Shown here: one piece after another, positions 1-12,300 of the stretch
Numbering within the stretch: the stretch's first letter is position 1
Layout: each line of letters starts with the position of its first letter
Source: Chionis minor
Taxonomy: Eukaryota > Chordata > Aves > Charadriiformes > Chionididae
Assembly (NCBI GenBank): GCA_013398295.1
Contig: VZSF01008843.1
Location: 429,217-493,216, forward strand
Direction: 5' to 3'
Length of the DNA: 64,000 nt
Program-made: the position numbers and the translations under genes
Notes under the pieces: model-generated
Seen by the model: only the letters and a program-made list of their open reading frames with translations
Database searches by the model: none
Told to the model about the DNA's origin: nothing

Positions 1-455
1 TACCTGCCCCTCACGGAGGATGAGCTCAAAGAGTTCCAAATTAAATCAGAGCAGGTACGTTTACAGCTCTTGCCACTCTTGATGGCTCTTCTCCCTCTCC
101 CTTCTCATGCACAAGTCTTCTGTGGTGTGATTCTTACGGGTGTCCAAGAAGACAGAGGATTGAAGTGAGGTGGTCGTGCGATTGGTGACTCTGCATTACC
201 CGTGCAGAGCGTGTGTATAGAGTTCAATACATAACTTGTGTCTGCAGATGGTTAGCGACAGTTACTCTGCCCTTTTGCTTGTTTTAAAACTTGCTTTCAT
301 TCCTACAGCGAAGAAGAAACGGATTTGGGAAGAATGGATTTCTTCAGGGCCGCGGCTCCAGCCTGTTGTTCCACTGGAGAAGCACTTTCAAGACAAAGAT
401 TGAGGACTCAGACACAGAAACTAGTAGCAGCGAAACGTCAGATGACGATGCCTGA
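1..455 (+). CDS. GPBP1L1: GPBP1L1 (vasculin-like protein 1), last two coding exons
   Basis: This is the 3' end of a gene that begins left of the window. The exon at 1-54 reads YLPLTEDELKEFQIKSEQ and ends at a consensus donor (gtacgt). The intron is 55-308, and the terminal exon 309-455 starts after a pyrimidine-rich acceptor (ttcctacag). The terminal exon encodes RRRNGFGKNGFLQ, then FHWRSTFKTK, then the acidic, serine-rich tail ending ETSDDDA and TGA at 453-455. The pattern EVKEFQ/SEQ, then NG-rich basic, then FxxWRSTFK, then DTETSSSxTSDDD is the C-terminal hallmark of the vasculin family (GPBP1 and GPBP1L1), nuclear GC-rich promoter-binding proteins. GPBP1L1 rather than GPBP1 is inferred from the CCDC17-NASP neighbours. 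The visible part is 66 residues in one frame. Confidence 0.87.
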
Positions 456-480
456 AAGTGGGCACAAGAAAATTAAAATA

Positions 481-500
481 AATAAAACCAACCCAATAAA
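481..500 (+). terminator. Poly(A) signals of GPBP1L1
   Basis: Two AATAAA hexamers lie at 481-486 and 495-500, only 26-40 bp after the GPBP1L1 stop codon. A GT-rich stretch follows at about 520-540, as expected for a cleavage site near 515-520. The 3'UTR would then be very short. A longer alternative 3'UTR using later T/A-rich sequence cannot be excluded. Confidence 0.6.
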
Positions 501-540
501 CTCAGTTCATAGTTCAACACGTGTTTGGGGTTGTATAAAC

Positions 541-2620
541 TAAACAGAGTTTATTCTGTCTCCAGTCTGTTCAGTTTTTTTTCTTTTGTTGTTGATACTT
601 CATGCACAAGGGAAATAATTGTATCCCAAAGAAGAGAGAAATTGGCTTCTTTAGCTTTTTCTTTTGGTTTTGCCCTAATGCTTAATAGAAGTTTGTGCAG
701 CTAGCAAATTTTGACAAAAATCCCTTGTGGGGCAGTGCACAAGTTCAGTCTTGTAAGCAGGACACAAGTGGCTGACTGATCTTTGCAACAACAAGCTTCT
801 AACAGTGCCGCCTGCATTACACAATGCCGTGCGGTAACAGTGTGCTAAAACAATCATTGTCAATGACAAAATGGCTATTGAAGTTCTAATTATGTTAAAT
901 TAATGCTAATAACATGAATTTTTTATTTTATTTTATTTTTTTTTTGGCGGCTCGGGGAGCTTCATCACTTAACCAGGCGTTTGTGGTTTTCTTTTTTTTT
1001 GGGTACAGCTGTAAAATATTTGGATATAGGAATTGTTTGTGTTCTTCTTCTTGCAGCCTTGATATTCAGGGTGGATTGTAAAATATAAATTTTTTGTGAG
1101 ATTTCAAAGATTAAGATTATTTTGATAACATTATTTACAGATTTAAAAAAGTGACTATCACATTGAGTCTGTATGAGGGGGAAAAACTACTGCATCAAAA
1201 ATAACTAACTTGGAATAAATATTTTGCATCAGTTTGCCAATTCTAATTGTCTTTCTTATGTAAGAAAAGCTTTCCTCTAAAGGGACCTGCAACTTTGGGG
1301 GTTTAATAGCACTGGGGATAAATTGTTTCTTCTCCCGCTGTATTTTTCCACTTGGCAAACATTGCTGTAGCGCTCAGACTGCAGGAGCTAAACTCTTCCT
1401 TTAAGAAGGGAGAAGGAGAACAATGGAGAGATGATAGCCCCTGTTTGGGTTTGGTTTTTTTTTTTAAAAAAAAAAAAAAGAAAAAAGAAACAAAAGAAAA
1501 TAATTCAAATTATCTTCCACTGAAGCAGTTTGCTTTTTTTTTCCGCTTCATACAAAATCATGAAGCTCGACTGGTCGGTGTCACTTGTTCCTAGTGCAAT
1601 GCTGCTGTTTATGTTCACAACGTGGCAAGGGAATGTCTGAATCCAAAGCTGTTTTCATTGAAATCTTTTTTAAAAATTCATGAAAACATTTCTATTAGAT
1701 TAAAAAGGATTTTACAAACAACTCAGTTGTGGCCTAAGCTATTTCAGTGTCTGTTTTAAGTTCAGCTCGTACGCAAACGTTTTGGAGTGGAAAGTATTTG
1801 CATGGTGGTGCGCTTTCTGTAAGGGGGTTGGATGGAATTGCACATGGAATATGAAATCCTGCTCTCGCTGACGGGCGGGGATTTCACCCCATGTCTTGCT
1901 TGGGTCTTTTTTTTTGGGTTTTTTTTTTTTTCAATCTGCTTCTGGCCAGGCAGAGAGGACAGATAATTTAAAAAATAATAATAAAGTTGCAGTGTTTAGC
2001 CATGAATCTTCACATCTGGACTGGAGGAGCGCTGTCAGTGACACCAGGGGTTGCTGTTCTACACCAGCTTCTAGTTCCTGTGGACAGCGGGACAGCGGCG
2101 CTTCTTCATCCCTGCCAGCCGGAAGCCGAGTCTCTGGGTCTTCCTGGGAATGCTCCGGGAAGCAGAGGACATTTCACGGATCATCTCATTCCTTCTGAAG
2201 GCCCTACTACCTCGGCCCTATCAAACACGGCTTTTGCCTGGAAGAGTTTATCCAGTTCTTAAAAATTTGACTTTCTACGTCTCCATTTAAGTGAAAACAT
2301 ACGCGAAAGTGTTTGCAGCGTTGTCAAGAAATGGGGTAAGTTTAAAAAAAAATCATTCACGCCAAAGCGGTGCTGGCAGCTGCTGGTGAGGGGCAGACTG
2401 GATGGCTAAATGATTCCTGCTTGGAATCCTCCTGATGGAGGACAGCAAAGCGGAGCGCTGGAGCGACAGCTCCTGGTGCTTCTTCCTTCAGCTTGGTTTG
2501 GGGAAGGGGGTGTTGCAGGGGGGGTGAGGGGGGCAGGAGGAGGGGTTGCTCGGGGGCTGTAGCTGAGCTGCTGCTGCCGGGAGAGAAGGGGCAGCCCCGG
2601 GGCACCCCTGTCACCGCCGC
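541..2620. other. GPBP1L1-CCDC17 intergenic interval
   Basis: I recognise no coding exon here. The stretch is AT-rich with several homopolymer runs: T-runs near 935-945, 990-999 and 1453-1464 (followed by a long A-run) and near 1908-1932. GC content rises sharply after about 2400 as the CCDC17 region begins. The short reading frames in it have no family resemblance and no splice-site context. Confidence 0.5.
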
Positions 2621-2931
2621 AGGGAATGGGGGACCCCCTGGCTGAGCGTCCCAGCTCGTTTCCTGGCCAACGCTCAGGTGCTCCAACAGCACTTTTTCCC
2701 CTCCCTTCCCATCCTATGCCGGCGACAGGCACTGGGAATGGCCCGGGTTCAGGGGAGCGGCCGCCCTCCCTCGCCCGTCCCAGCGTAGCAACGGTGGCTT
2801 CAAACACAGCCGCCACTGCCGCCACCGCCAGCAGGTCTGTGTGTGCGTCCCTGCCCGGGTGGGGGCCGTGCCTGGCGGGGGGACCCCCCCCCCCGCCCCC
2901 CCAACCTCGTCCTGCTTTCCAGGGTTGCCGC

Positions 2932-5366
2932 ATGCCGGGCGCGGGGGGCTTGGCCTGTCCCCGCTGCCGCATGGCTTTCGGCTGCCGGCGGCTGCTGCGG
3001 GCGCACGAGGAGCGGCTGTGCCTCGGGCCCCCGGTGCCCGGTGGCCTCCCTGGGGGGCACCCGCCGCCCACCGAGGGGGCTCCGGGCACGGCGGGGGCAC
3101 GGCAGGAGGCCTCGGTAGCAGGGAGCTGGGTCTGCAGGGGGGGTGGGGCTGGGGCAGCCAGCGGGGACGGGGACAGAGACGGGGATGGGTGCTGGGCTGG
3201 GAAACGGGGTGTCACAGCCCCCCCGCAGCTGGATCCGGCCCAGCCTGAGTGGGGGGGACTCCTGTTTTCCCACCCCCACGCACCACACAGGCAGCCCTGG
3301 GTGCTAATTTTGCTGAATACGTTATTAAGCGGTTTTTCTCCCTCGCCCCCACCTTTTCCTTTTCCTTCCCGTTTGTCTCCATGAGGTTGGGGTGTCCCAG
3401 CATGGGGACCGCGCTGAGCCACGCCATCCCCCCGGGCCCCCACCCGCCTTGGGGGGACAGCAGGGGCCGGGGGGAGCGCGGGGGGCTCCCCTGGGGGACG
3501 TGCTCACCCCCCGCGAGAGAGCCCTGCTCCGGGCGGCTGACCCCGCTTCCAGGAGGCTGCCGGCGGAGGTAGGGACATCCCCGCGCCCCGGGGGTGGCAG
3601 CAGCACCCCAACGGCTGGGTGGGATCCGACCCCTCCTGCCCCCCGTGCAGCAAGGAGAGCCCCGCCAGCGGCCGGCCCCACCGCGGGGACACGGGCAGCG
3701 GCCGCAGGAGCTGCTGGAGGCCCATGAGCGCCATGTGGCCGAAATCCGGGCCAGGACTCGGCAGCTGGAGCAGCGGAGAGAGGGTAGGCTCCGGCGGGGG
3801 TTTTGGGGTGATGCCTGCGGGATGCAGTACCCCCTCCCAGGGAGCGGGGCTGTGGGGACGGCCATGCTGAGCCACCCCGCATCGTCCCGCAGGGCTGTGC
3901 CGGCGGCTGGCGGCGCTGAGGAGCGGGGCGGCCATGGACCCCCACCCTGAGCGGAGGGAACAGGAGCCAGGCCGGGCGCCAGAGGCCGTGCGGGATGGGG
4001 TCGGACAGCTTCATGCGGCACACGGCGGGTGAGCGGGACAGGGCTTGGGGTGCCCAGGGAGCACTGCGCTTTCCATCACCAGGCCCTTGCGCCACCCTCC
4101 CCCCATTCCATTTTCCCGTTTCCTTCCCAGGGCTGCCCTCTGCCTCGACGCCCTGCTGCCGGCCGCCGGGCCGCTCGCTGCCGAGGCCAGGTGAGGGGCT
4201 GAGGGCCACGGCCGAGCCCAGCCGGGCGTCCTGCCGAGCCCCAGCAATGGCTGACGCCGGGCCGTGGCAGGGCGCTGCGACTGTCCTACCTGAGCGGCGG
4301 AGGGCAGGACCCGGCCATCCTGGCCCAGCTCCTCCACCTCCAGGCAGAGGCCACGGCGCTGGAGAACGGGGCTGCGGGGCCACGCAGGGGCAGGAGGGCA
4401 GGTAAGGGCCCACCCCAGCCCACACCCCAGACCCCAGACCCCCGTCCCCGCAGCCGGCGGCTGAGGCAGCCCCCGGCTGTGACAGCAAAACCCCCTGGCG
4501 CCGGCACACGGTGCCCGGATGCGGCGCTGCTGGCCATAGAGCTGGAAAACCGGCGGCTGGAAGATGAGCTCCTGGCCCTGAAGGTCAGGAGGGAGAGGAG
4601 AGCCAACGCCGGTAGGTGACAGGGAACGGGGCAGCCCCCACCTGCACCCCCCAGGCCCCTGGGGGTGGCGGGCCGGGGGGACGGTTAAACCCCGCGGTGA
4701 CAAATTCTGGTCACCCAGGCTCGCAGGTGGCCCAGTGGCACACGGCGGAGCTGGCCCATCTCCAGGCAGAGGTGGGGATGCTGCGATGCCACATGGAGCG
4801 GATGGGGCNNNNNNNNNNNNGGCGGTGGCTCCCCCCCGCCATCCTCCCACCCCCCGTGGCCCCCCCGCTCCCACCCGCCCCGGCCGCACCAGAGCTTTTC
4901 CTGGTAAGAGCCTCATGCCAGGGCTGTTTCCGGGTCTCCAGCGGCAAGGGGAGACAAGGGTCCGGCTGAGGAGCTGGATGGGATGGTGGGTGTGGAGGGA
5001 CAGGCTTGGGGAGATGATTCGGGAGCTGCTGCCTTGGCCACTGCTGGGGACACGGGTGCCCCACAGAGCCCGGGCCACCGGGGCAGGAGGTCTGTGTCCC
5101 CCACCACGTGCCGAACCCAGCCGTGTGGGCCATGGGGTGGCCGGGCAGCTCCTGCCGGTGCCTGTCGCAAGGTGAGACCAGGAACTTTAATGCCACTTTT
5201 CTCCTTTTCCCAGGAGCCCCCCCAGCCAGCGCTGGGGACAAGCAGCCCCACAGCCTCTGGCTACCCCTCTGTCCCCCCCCGCCTCCCCTTCACCCCCTTT
5301 GCGGCTCTGGACGACCCCCCTCCCGCTCGGGAGCCCCCAGCACAGCACAAGCCTCCCCGAAGGTGA
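2932..5366 (+). CDS. CCDC17: CCDC17-like coiled-coil protein, compact multi-exon gene
   Basis: The start ATG at 2932 follows an acceptor at 2921-2922. The first 61 residues hold a single zinc-finger-like motif CPRCRMAF...LLRAHEERLCLG, as at the N-terminus of CCDC17. Exons I can place: 2932-3114; one ending at 3568 (LTPRERALLRAADPASRRLPAE); 3651-3783 (ELLEAHERHVAEIRARTRQL); 3893-4028; 4131-4190; 4271-4401 (ALRLSYLSGGGQDPAILAQL, then HLQAEATALEN); one ending at 4611 (ALLAIELENRRLEDELLALK); 4719 into the gap; 4821-4903; and a proline-rich end at 5214-5366 (TGA 5364-5366). Helical Glu/Leu/Gln-rich segments are the coiled coils. Two borders are unsure: the acceptor of the exon ending at 4611 (4454 or about 4486; 4454 joined to the previous exon gives a stop), and everything across Ns 4809-4820. 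The function of CCDC17 is poorly known. Its neighbours and orientation match the mammalian locus. Confidence 0.72.
4809..4820. other. Assembly gap (12 N) inside CCDC17
   Basis: Twelve Ns follow a coiled-coil exon reading AQWHTAELAHLQAEVGMLRC and then HMERMG. They are followed directly by a proline-rich reading (RWLPPAILPPPVAPPLPP). The run length is probably nominal, so an intron or coding sequence may be missing. Confidence 0.95.
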
Positions 5367-5944
5367 GCTGGGGCCAAGGCTGTAGCCCACAGCACCACCC
5401 TGGCACCCCTCAGCGCCCCGCTCCTGCGCTGGAGCAGGAAATCAGGGATTTATTAACCACAAGTGGGACAAAGGGACAGCAAAATTTGTGTGCTGCAGGC
5501 ACAGGGACAGGGCCTTGGGACCAGCTGCATCGTTAGCAGGGGGGCCCCACAGTGCTGGGGCGGGGGGAGCACACGGGGTCCCTCCTGGGACCAGAGAGGT
5601 TCTGGGCATTTCAGCAGCAGGCAGGGGGGGAAAGGTGGCACCAAGCAGCACCCAAAGCCACCAGCCCCCGTGGCTCAGCCTCCATCCTAGGCCGCTCCTC
5701 ACCCCAGGACACTGTCCCCAGCCCCAGCCGTTTCACCCCGTTCAGTGGCAGGGATGGGGGAAGCAAGTCGGGGGGGCACCGTCACTTCCCCCCCACTTTT
5801 CCTTGCTTTCCCTCCACCAGCCCTTTCTAGGGGAAGCCTCACAAGCAGCATCCAGGGCTCAGCACCAGAAACCAGCAAAACCCACACTGTGATTTCCCCC
5901 CCTGAGCTGGAAAAATAATAAATAAAAACTTAATAAATAAATAA
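5367..5944 (+). other. CCDC17 3' flank with clustered AATAAA
   Basis: GC-rich sequence after the last placed CCDC17 stop codon. It ends in an A/T-rich block with several AATAAA hexamers (5921-5926, 5932-5937 and overlapping copies to about 5944), the likely + strand poly(A) site. It also contains TTTATT at 5449-5454, which is an AATAAA on the other strand. No convincing coding exon is seen on either strand. Confidence 0.5.
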
Positions 5945-6292
5945 AAAACAACCAGCTTCAACCTGGTGTTCTCCCTTTCTTGGCTGCCTTTTTTTGTGAA
6001 AAGGAGAGATATCCCAGTGCTGGGGCACACACAGGGACTCATCCCCACTTCTGCAAGGATCCCTCAGCCCCTGCTCCCACACCCCCTCCAGCTCCGCAAG
6101 CAGGAACAGAGATAAATAGAGGGATAAAGTCCCTCCCTCCCTGGCAGTTGGGAAGGGTGCAGGGGGCAAACAAGCTCCTATCAGCCTTCCCCAGCTCCCT
6201 CAGGCTGCTGGAGGTCAAGGGAGGCACCCCAGGAACCGACGCAAGGCTTCTAACAGCAAGAGGGTCAAGAGGAAGAGCATTTGCTTACAATC

Positions 6293-6298
6293 TTTATT
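6293..6298 (-). terminator. Poly(A) signal of NASP
   Basis: TTTATT on + is AATAAA on -, lying 96 bp downstream of the NASP stop codon at 6394-6396. Cleavage would fall near 6275. That leaves roughly 330 bp between the 3' ends of the convergent NASP and CCDC17 genes. Confidence 0.75.
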
Positions 6299-6393
6299 GA
6301 AGTCATACAAAAAGTTGCCAAAAAGTGAAAAAATACACTATATACAAAACCATTTTCCTTGTAAGGAGAGGAGTGTCCAAGGTTAAAGATTTA

Positions 6394-9300
6394 TCATACT
6401 GTGCTTTCAACTGCAGCCCCTGATTCTGCTTGTGGCCTTTTCTCTGTCTAAAAGAAAAGAAAAGGTTTTGTTTTTAAAAAACAAACACCAAAAACAAGAC
6501 ACTGCCTTACAGCTCATTTCATGCAGCAGTTCAAGGTTTCTGCAATTTCAAGACTTAACTACTCATGCTTTGCTGGTCTTCAGAGCCCAACACTATCCTA
6601 AAATATTGACCTTAACAATTGTACATCAGGTGATGAATGTTAAAACCCAGGAGCAGTAAAAATACTTTGGGGAAAGGTCCCGTGCTGTAGTTCAGCCCGA
6701 CTCGAGCACCCACAATACGTTTCTGTCCCACCCCACAGGCTGCAGGTCTCCACAGCTGCTCTTTCCAGCCCAGATCATGCATTCTGCCAACTGGGGGACA
6801 TTCCCCACCTCATCTGGGAAGCTTTATGAAGACCAGCAGGCAATAAAACCAGTACAGCCACCAGGCACAAAACCACGCCTGAACAGAGTGGGGAAAAAAT
6901 AAATAAGCACAGCCCAGAGTCCTGACTCAGCTGCCCACCTCCTCTTCCATCTTTTCTGCAACCTCATTTCCACTGGGAGCCGGATCACCACCACCACCAT
7001 TGACAGCCGGTTCTGGTTTAGATTTCTTGGCTTCATTGTCTCCCTGTTGAGTCTCCTCCTCTGGTTTCCTCTGAAGACAAAATTGTTCAAGTCTTCACTA
7101 TGTACAAATTCAAGTTGAAGTTTTGTTTTTTTTTTCCTTTAGAAAATTAGCACCTTGATGATGGCATTGCACATTGTCTATCCAACCTCTACATGCCAGG
7201 TTCAAGACAGATACTTAAGAGTTAGAATTTAACCAAAGCCCTGAAGCTTTGGTAGATGTCTCGACCACAACAGACTTCCAGCAAGACAGTATTTAGGCAC
7301 TAGTATCTACAGTGCTGGATTATCCTTAGTCGCAGTTTGGCAGGGGAACATGCAGCTGCTGAGCCAGGAAACAGTTAAGGGGGGAGATTTAAGGCATCAA
7401 TGATGTTTACACCGTGAAAAGCAGATCAAAGTTGCTCCAGGCAAACATGAAGTGAGAAAGGCAAATATAACACAGGCCAGGCTGTGCCACAGCCACACAC
7501 AAAATAAAAACTAAGAGCCCATGGGAGATAATTTTAATTATATCTGCAAACACTTCTAAAAAGAAACATACACTTTTAAAAGAAACCTCATGATCAGTAC
7601 ATTTTATTATCTCAGTGAGAGGCCGTTTATCACTACTATCATTACACTGGCTTTGCTATTAATTTAGTCCCAATTCTCCATTTCCACTTGGAAAGAAGGG
7701 AACCCAACTCAGCCTGGTTGTTTGCGCCCCCCCCTTTTTTTTTTTTTTAAATAAGATCTGTAGACCACCCTGCTCTTCTCGCAGGTCCTCAGCAGCGGAG
7801 GGGGAACGCCTGCAGAAGCCACACCACTCAGCTTGGAAGTTAAACCGGTGTGGGTCAGGTGGGGTGCTGAACCACCAGCAACTCATCTCCTGGAGGCTTG
7901 ACCATTCCCAGACTGATTGGCTCCCAGTGGAAAGGAGTTTCATGCACGGTTTCCAGTTTTACTTTTAGAGTGGGTTTTTTTTTTCCATTATAGAACTAAG
8001 TTAAAAAAGCATTAATCCAAGCAATTGGATTACACAAAGCAAGCCAGCAGTATTTTAACAAACTGTTTGTTCATCTAGTCATTTCTGGACTCACCTTTTT
8101 CCTGACTAGGTGAGAGATGTCTGTAACACACTGAGATGCACCATCAGCTGTTTTTCTTACTGGAATCTATCGCAAGACATAACATTGTCACATAAGTTAC
8201 GGCAAACAGTAATCCTTAGGACAGACAGGAATTCTCAACATCCATCTTTAACTTACTGTGGAAACAGAACCACTGTCTTCACTTTGTGCAAAGCCAGATG
8301 TAGTTCCAACCTTAAGAAAAAGCAGAAGAAAAACAGTGGAACAAATTCTGGGTGTCTACTCACACAAAGCCATACATGCCAGTTCAGAAAGGGACAGAAA
8401 ACCCAACCCCTTCATGTATCAACGCTGCATCCTGCTCCTATGCTTACACACAGGGCAGACAGACGAGCAGCTCACACAGTGGCACAACAGTCAGTCTATT
8501 TCCACATTTGGCTGACTTATTTTCTTTCCAGCCCTGACACATTAAATTGCTATAGAAGCCTACCAAATTCCAGTTTAGTTTGGAACAATTAACTTCAGTG
8601 TATTTACTAACTCTCCTCTTTTTAGCGATCAACTGCCTCAGTTACCATCTCACAATCACAACCCAGCATTTGTAAGCAGCCACCAGCCCCCAATCCGTAC
8701 GATCATGTCTGAGCTCTTCCTATTACTGGTTTATTTCAAGTCTCACTGGAAGAACACTTGGTTAAAAGGAAGCAGCAGAACACTAACCAGAGTTGCTTTC
8801 AGTGCCAGCTCAGCTACTTTTGCACTCTTTTGAGACTCCTTTGAATCTTCTATCTTTTCTTTAATTTCAGGGAGGAGTCCCTTCAGTTCTTCAATCTCCT
8901 TTTCGTCTTCAGGAGACCCGTTTTCTGCCTTCTTTATTCGCTCAGTAAGCATGGCTAGGATGAAAGAATTCCAGCAAAACCATCAAGACAGAGTGGCTAT
9001 CCAGTTATCAATATCCACAGAGGCAAGCATCTGCTAATACACGCCACTTCAACAATTCTGGTATCAGTAGAGCTTGTTACCAGTTTCAGGCCAGCAAACA
9101 TTCGCACAGCAAGGTAGTAAGCATATCTAACCACTTTTGGGGCAGTTTAACAAAGTCTGCTTTGACTTGTGAAAGCTCTCAACATTCGCTAAGCGGTTTC
9201 GGAAAGTCACTTACCCATTCTCTTGTCAATGACTTCTACAGATTTACCAAACTGCAGAACGGCCTCATCGAACTGGCTGTTGTAGTGGTACGCCAGCGCC

Positions 9301-12300
9301 AGCTGGTAGTGACTCTCCGCGAGCAGGCGGTCGTGAGCCTCCAGGTACTTCTGCTGCAGGGCCAGGCAGGCCTGGAACTCCTCTATAGCCTGCGTGTAGT
9401 TTTCTGCAGGAGAAAACCATAAGGTCTTTACAAAACACACTGATATATCCAAACAAGCAAGGTCTAAACCCTTATTCAGTTACTCTGTATTTTACTGCAG
9501 TTTATATAGCCTGGAAACAGAACCACCGTTGAACAGGGGAGCTGGGTGCAGTGACAGGCTGCTTTCAGATTATCAGGTCACACCCCTCGTGGTCCAACAG
9601 TGTCCCCCTGCACATCTCAGAATGTTTAGAGCCCAGTTCCTCCAATTTTCTCAAGAGTGCTTTGTCCATTTACAGTGAACTTCAGCAGCCAAATCAAAAC
9701 CAGGCACACAAATCCTGTTATTTTACCTACCACCGTGAACTGAGCGCACTTTGCATCCAGAGCTAAGGACAGTCCCCTGCGCGACCCTCCCAGTCGAGCT
9801 CTCCATTCACAGTATCCTAATGATAAAGCACAACCCTCATTTTGTAGCCCTTGTCCAGAAACCTGTCACACTATTTCCAATGCCTGCCAGACAGGAAGAT
9901 TACACCATACTTGGATGTAACAAGATTAAACCATGTTTTTAAGTGAAGGGCAGGTAACACATTAGAAAGCATGAACCTGAGTCTTGCTTCTCTCCTGGTT
10001 CGTCCTCCTTCCTTCTCACGCATAACACATCAGGGTCTTTCCTGACCATACTCTGGTATTTCGGGAAGTCTAAGAGAGTCAACCGTTTTTTATTTGCAGT
10101 CTTTATGTGCTGGAACTGGCACAGTACCAACACCTCCCATTGAGCTCAATGACTCACTACTTCAATAAGGAAAGAGTCCTCCTCAGTTTCTGAAGCTACC
10201 CAAACCTTGCCTATAAAGGAGAACGCAAGACTGATTTTGATCTGGTAACGCATTACTTCTTACTCAAAGCTTTCTTTCACTGTTCTGGAAAAGCAGGGAC
10301 TAACCTGTTTAGGACACTGACTTGCTGTGCACCCATTGATTCTAAAGCTTCTCATGTAGCTGCACTATTAAACGGAGTGTATTTTGTTTTCATCTTAACA
10401 GCCTTAATTCACCTTTGCTCATTTGAAAGTAAGAAACGGAGGACAGAAAGCAGAACTGTACATGAGAATTAGTGTTACTTACCAGATTCAATGCTAACTT
10501 CTCCTAACTTTAGATGAGCTTGAGCTGCATGGAGCTGAGCTTCTTTTGTTTCTTGTCTAAATCAAGGAAGAAATTAAAAAGTAGCTTTCAAATCCCGATC
10601 AGATTGTGCCACATTCACTAACTGCTTATGCCACACACCAACTTCCAGTGACTTTCTTTAGCAGATATCCAAATTAGCACTTAAGCCTTTACCTCTTGTA
10701 AATGACTTTTGCCAACTCCAGCATGTCCCAGGCTAGCTCAAGATTTCCAATTTCATCCTCCTCACTTTCCTGTAAAGACTAGAAATGCATTGAAGATTAA
10801 GTAACTTGGCTACATATCACATCAAGCAACACTAAGTTTCTAAGCAGTGTTGTCAAGGAATAAGTTTCTTTAAGAGGTAAACAGTTTACAACTAGCAGGA
10901 AAAAAAGAAAAGAAGAACACGCAGAAGCGGTTATTGCATCAAATGAGACTTTGCCTGCAGTGAAGCTGTTTTAAGTGGAACATAAGGTTACATTGTTAGT
11001 TGATACGGCCTTAATTTTCTTTTTCAGAAATAACAAGGCACCGAGCACCAATATTAGCATATGAGGAAGATTTTGTGTAAGGTGCTATTTAAATGAATCA
11101 AAAGCTAAATAAAGGAGATGATGTTGCACTTTTCTTGTTTAAATGAGCTTTTGAACTTCCTTAGAATAGTCTGAGACAGATACTCTATTCCAGACAGTTG
11201 TATAGCATGCTTAGTACCGCACTCTAATAGGCTTCAGACTTTTCCAGGTGTTTTGATTGCTACATCAAGGTACCACCTGATATTTAAGCAGGACTACACT
11301 TCCCACTAAATTTCCATCCTAATCATGGCTTATTGGACTGGGTGTATTCAACGTGCATAGTGAGACAATAATAAAACAAGCAGAGAATAAACTCTGAGAA
11401 GTAACTAATAACTTTAGTGACAAGCTGAAGCAACTCTCCCTGCCTGCTCCTGCATTTACCAGGCTGCATTACTCATCACTAGGCTGCCCAGGTTTACGGA
11501 CAGGGCACCGAGGAAGATACCACAATGCAGACTACACATAACACTGCCCCTTCCTTAGGTAATACTGGTTTTTCAAAAGTAATTCCCTACATGGGACTAA
11601 ATAAAATACAAATGAGCTTTTATAAAGACATTAACATGACATTTGGACAAATACTGCTCTCTTCCATAAGCACCAACATCAGAGCTCGGTCTCACCTTGT
11701 CTTCCACTGTCAATTCATTCTCCTTATCATCTTCAGCTTTATCATTTTCTTTATCTTCCTCTTCAGATTCTTCTGTTTCTACAAGGAAAGTAGACGAATG
11801 AGAACACTTGTCATTACTACACTTGCTCCACATGGAGTCAGGTAGAATACATTCTATCCAGCCCTCATCCTTCCAGTGACAGGTTAGATGGGTGACACAA
11901 GAAGAGCACAGATACATTAAATTCTCACCAGCAGCAGCCATCTTGCTGAAAGTGTTAGGCACTGTCAATTAAAGTAGTTCCAGGCTACCTTAGTCCTTGT
12001 TTTAACTTTAACTTATCTAGAATGGAAACTTACCTAGAATTCAGTTCTCACAAATGCATTGTGAAGTCCCACTGAAGCCATGGGATCCTGAGCAGCCCTG
12101 GAGGTACTGGCCAGTTGCTGGACTTGATGCTACAGATAACAAGCGTTTTCAGCAAGATAGCTGCCAAGCTGCGTACTAATAAGACTGTTTCTGAATTCGT
12201 GTTCCTCACGTCAGACATTTAAGTGGCAGTGTTATTAACGAACCTGCTACGGCGTAGCACTGATTTGACTCCTGATACTGTGTAGGAGCATTGCATGATC

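Noticed and set aside
2357..4509. Long minus-strand and alternate-frame open frames over CCDC17
   Set aside because: GC-rich sequence lacks stops by composition. Only the + strand frame pieces with splice sites and coiled-coil or zinc-finger-like content make sense.
5442..5702. Minus-strand frame with a signal-peptide-like start near the CCDC17 3' end
   Set aside because: No supporting splice sites or family. Composition explains the hydrophobic stretch; only the nearby poly(A) signal is kept as a finding.
11110..11180. Possible C/D box snoRNA in a NASP intron (gatgatg ... ctga)
   Set aside because: The C box does not fit RUGAUGA and no terminal stem is visible.
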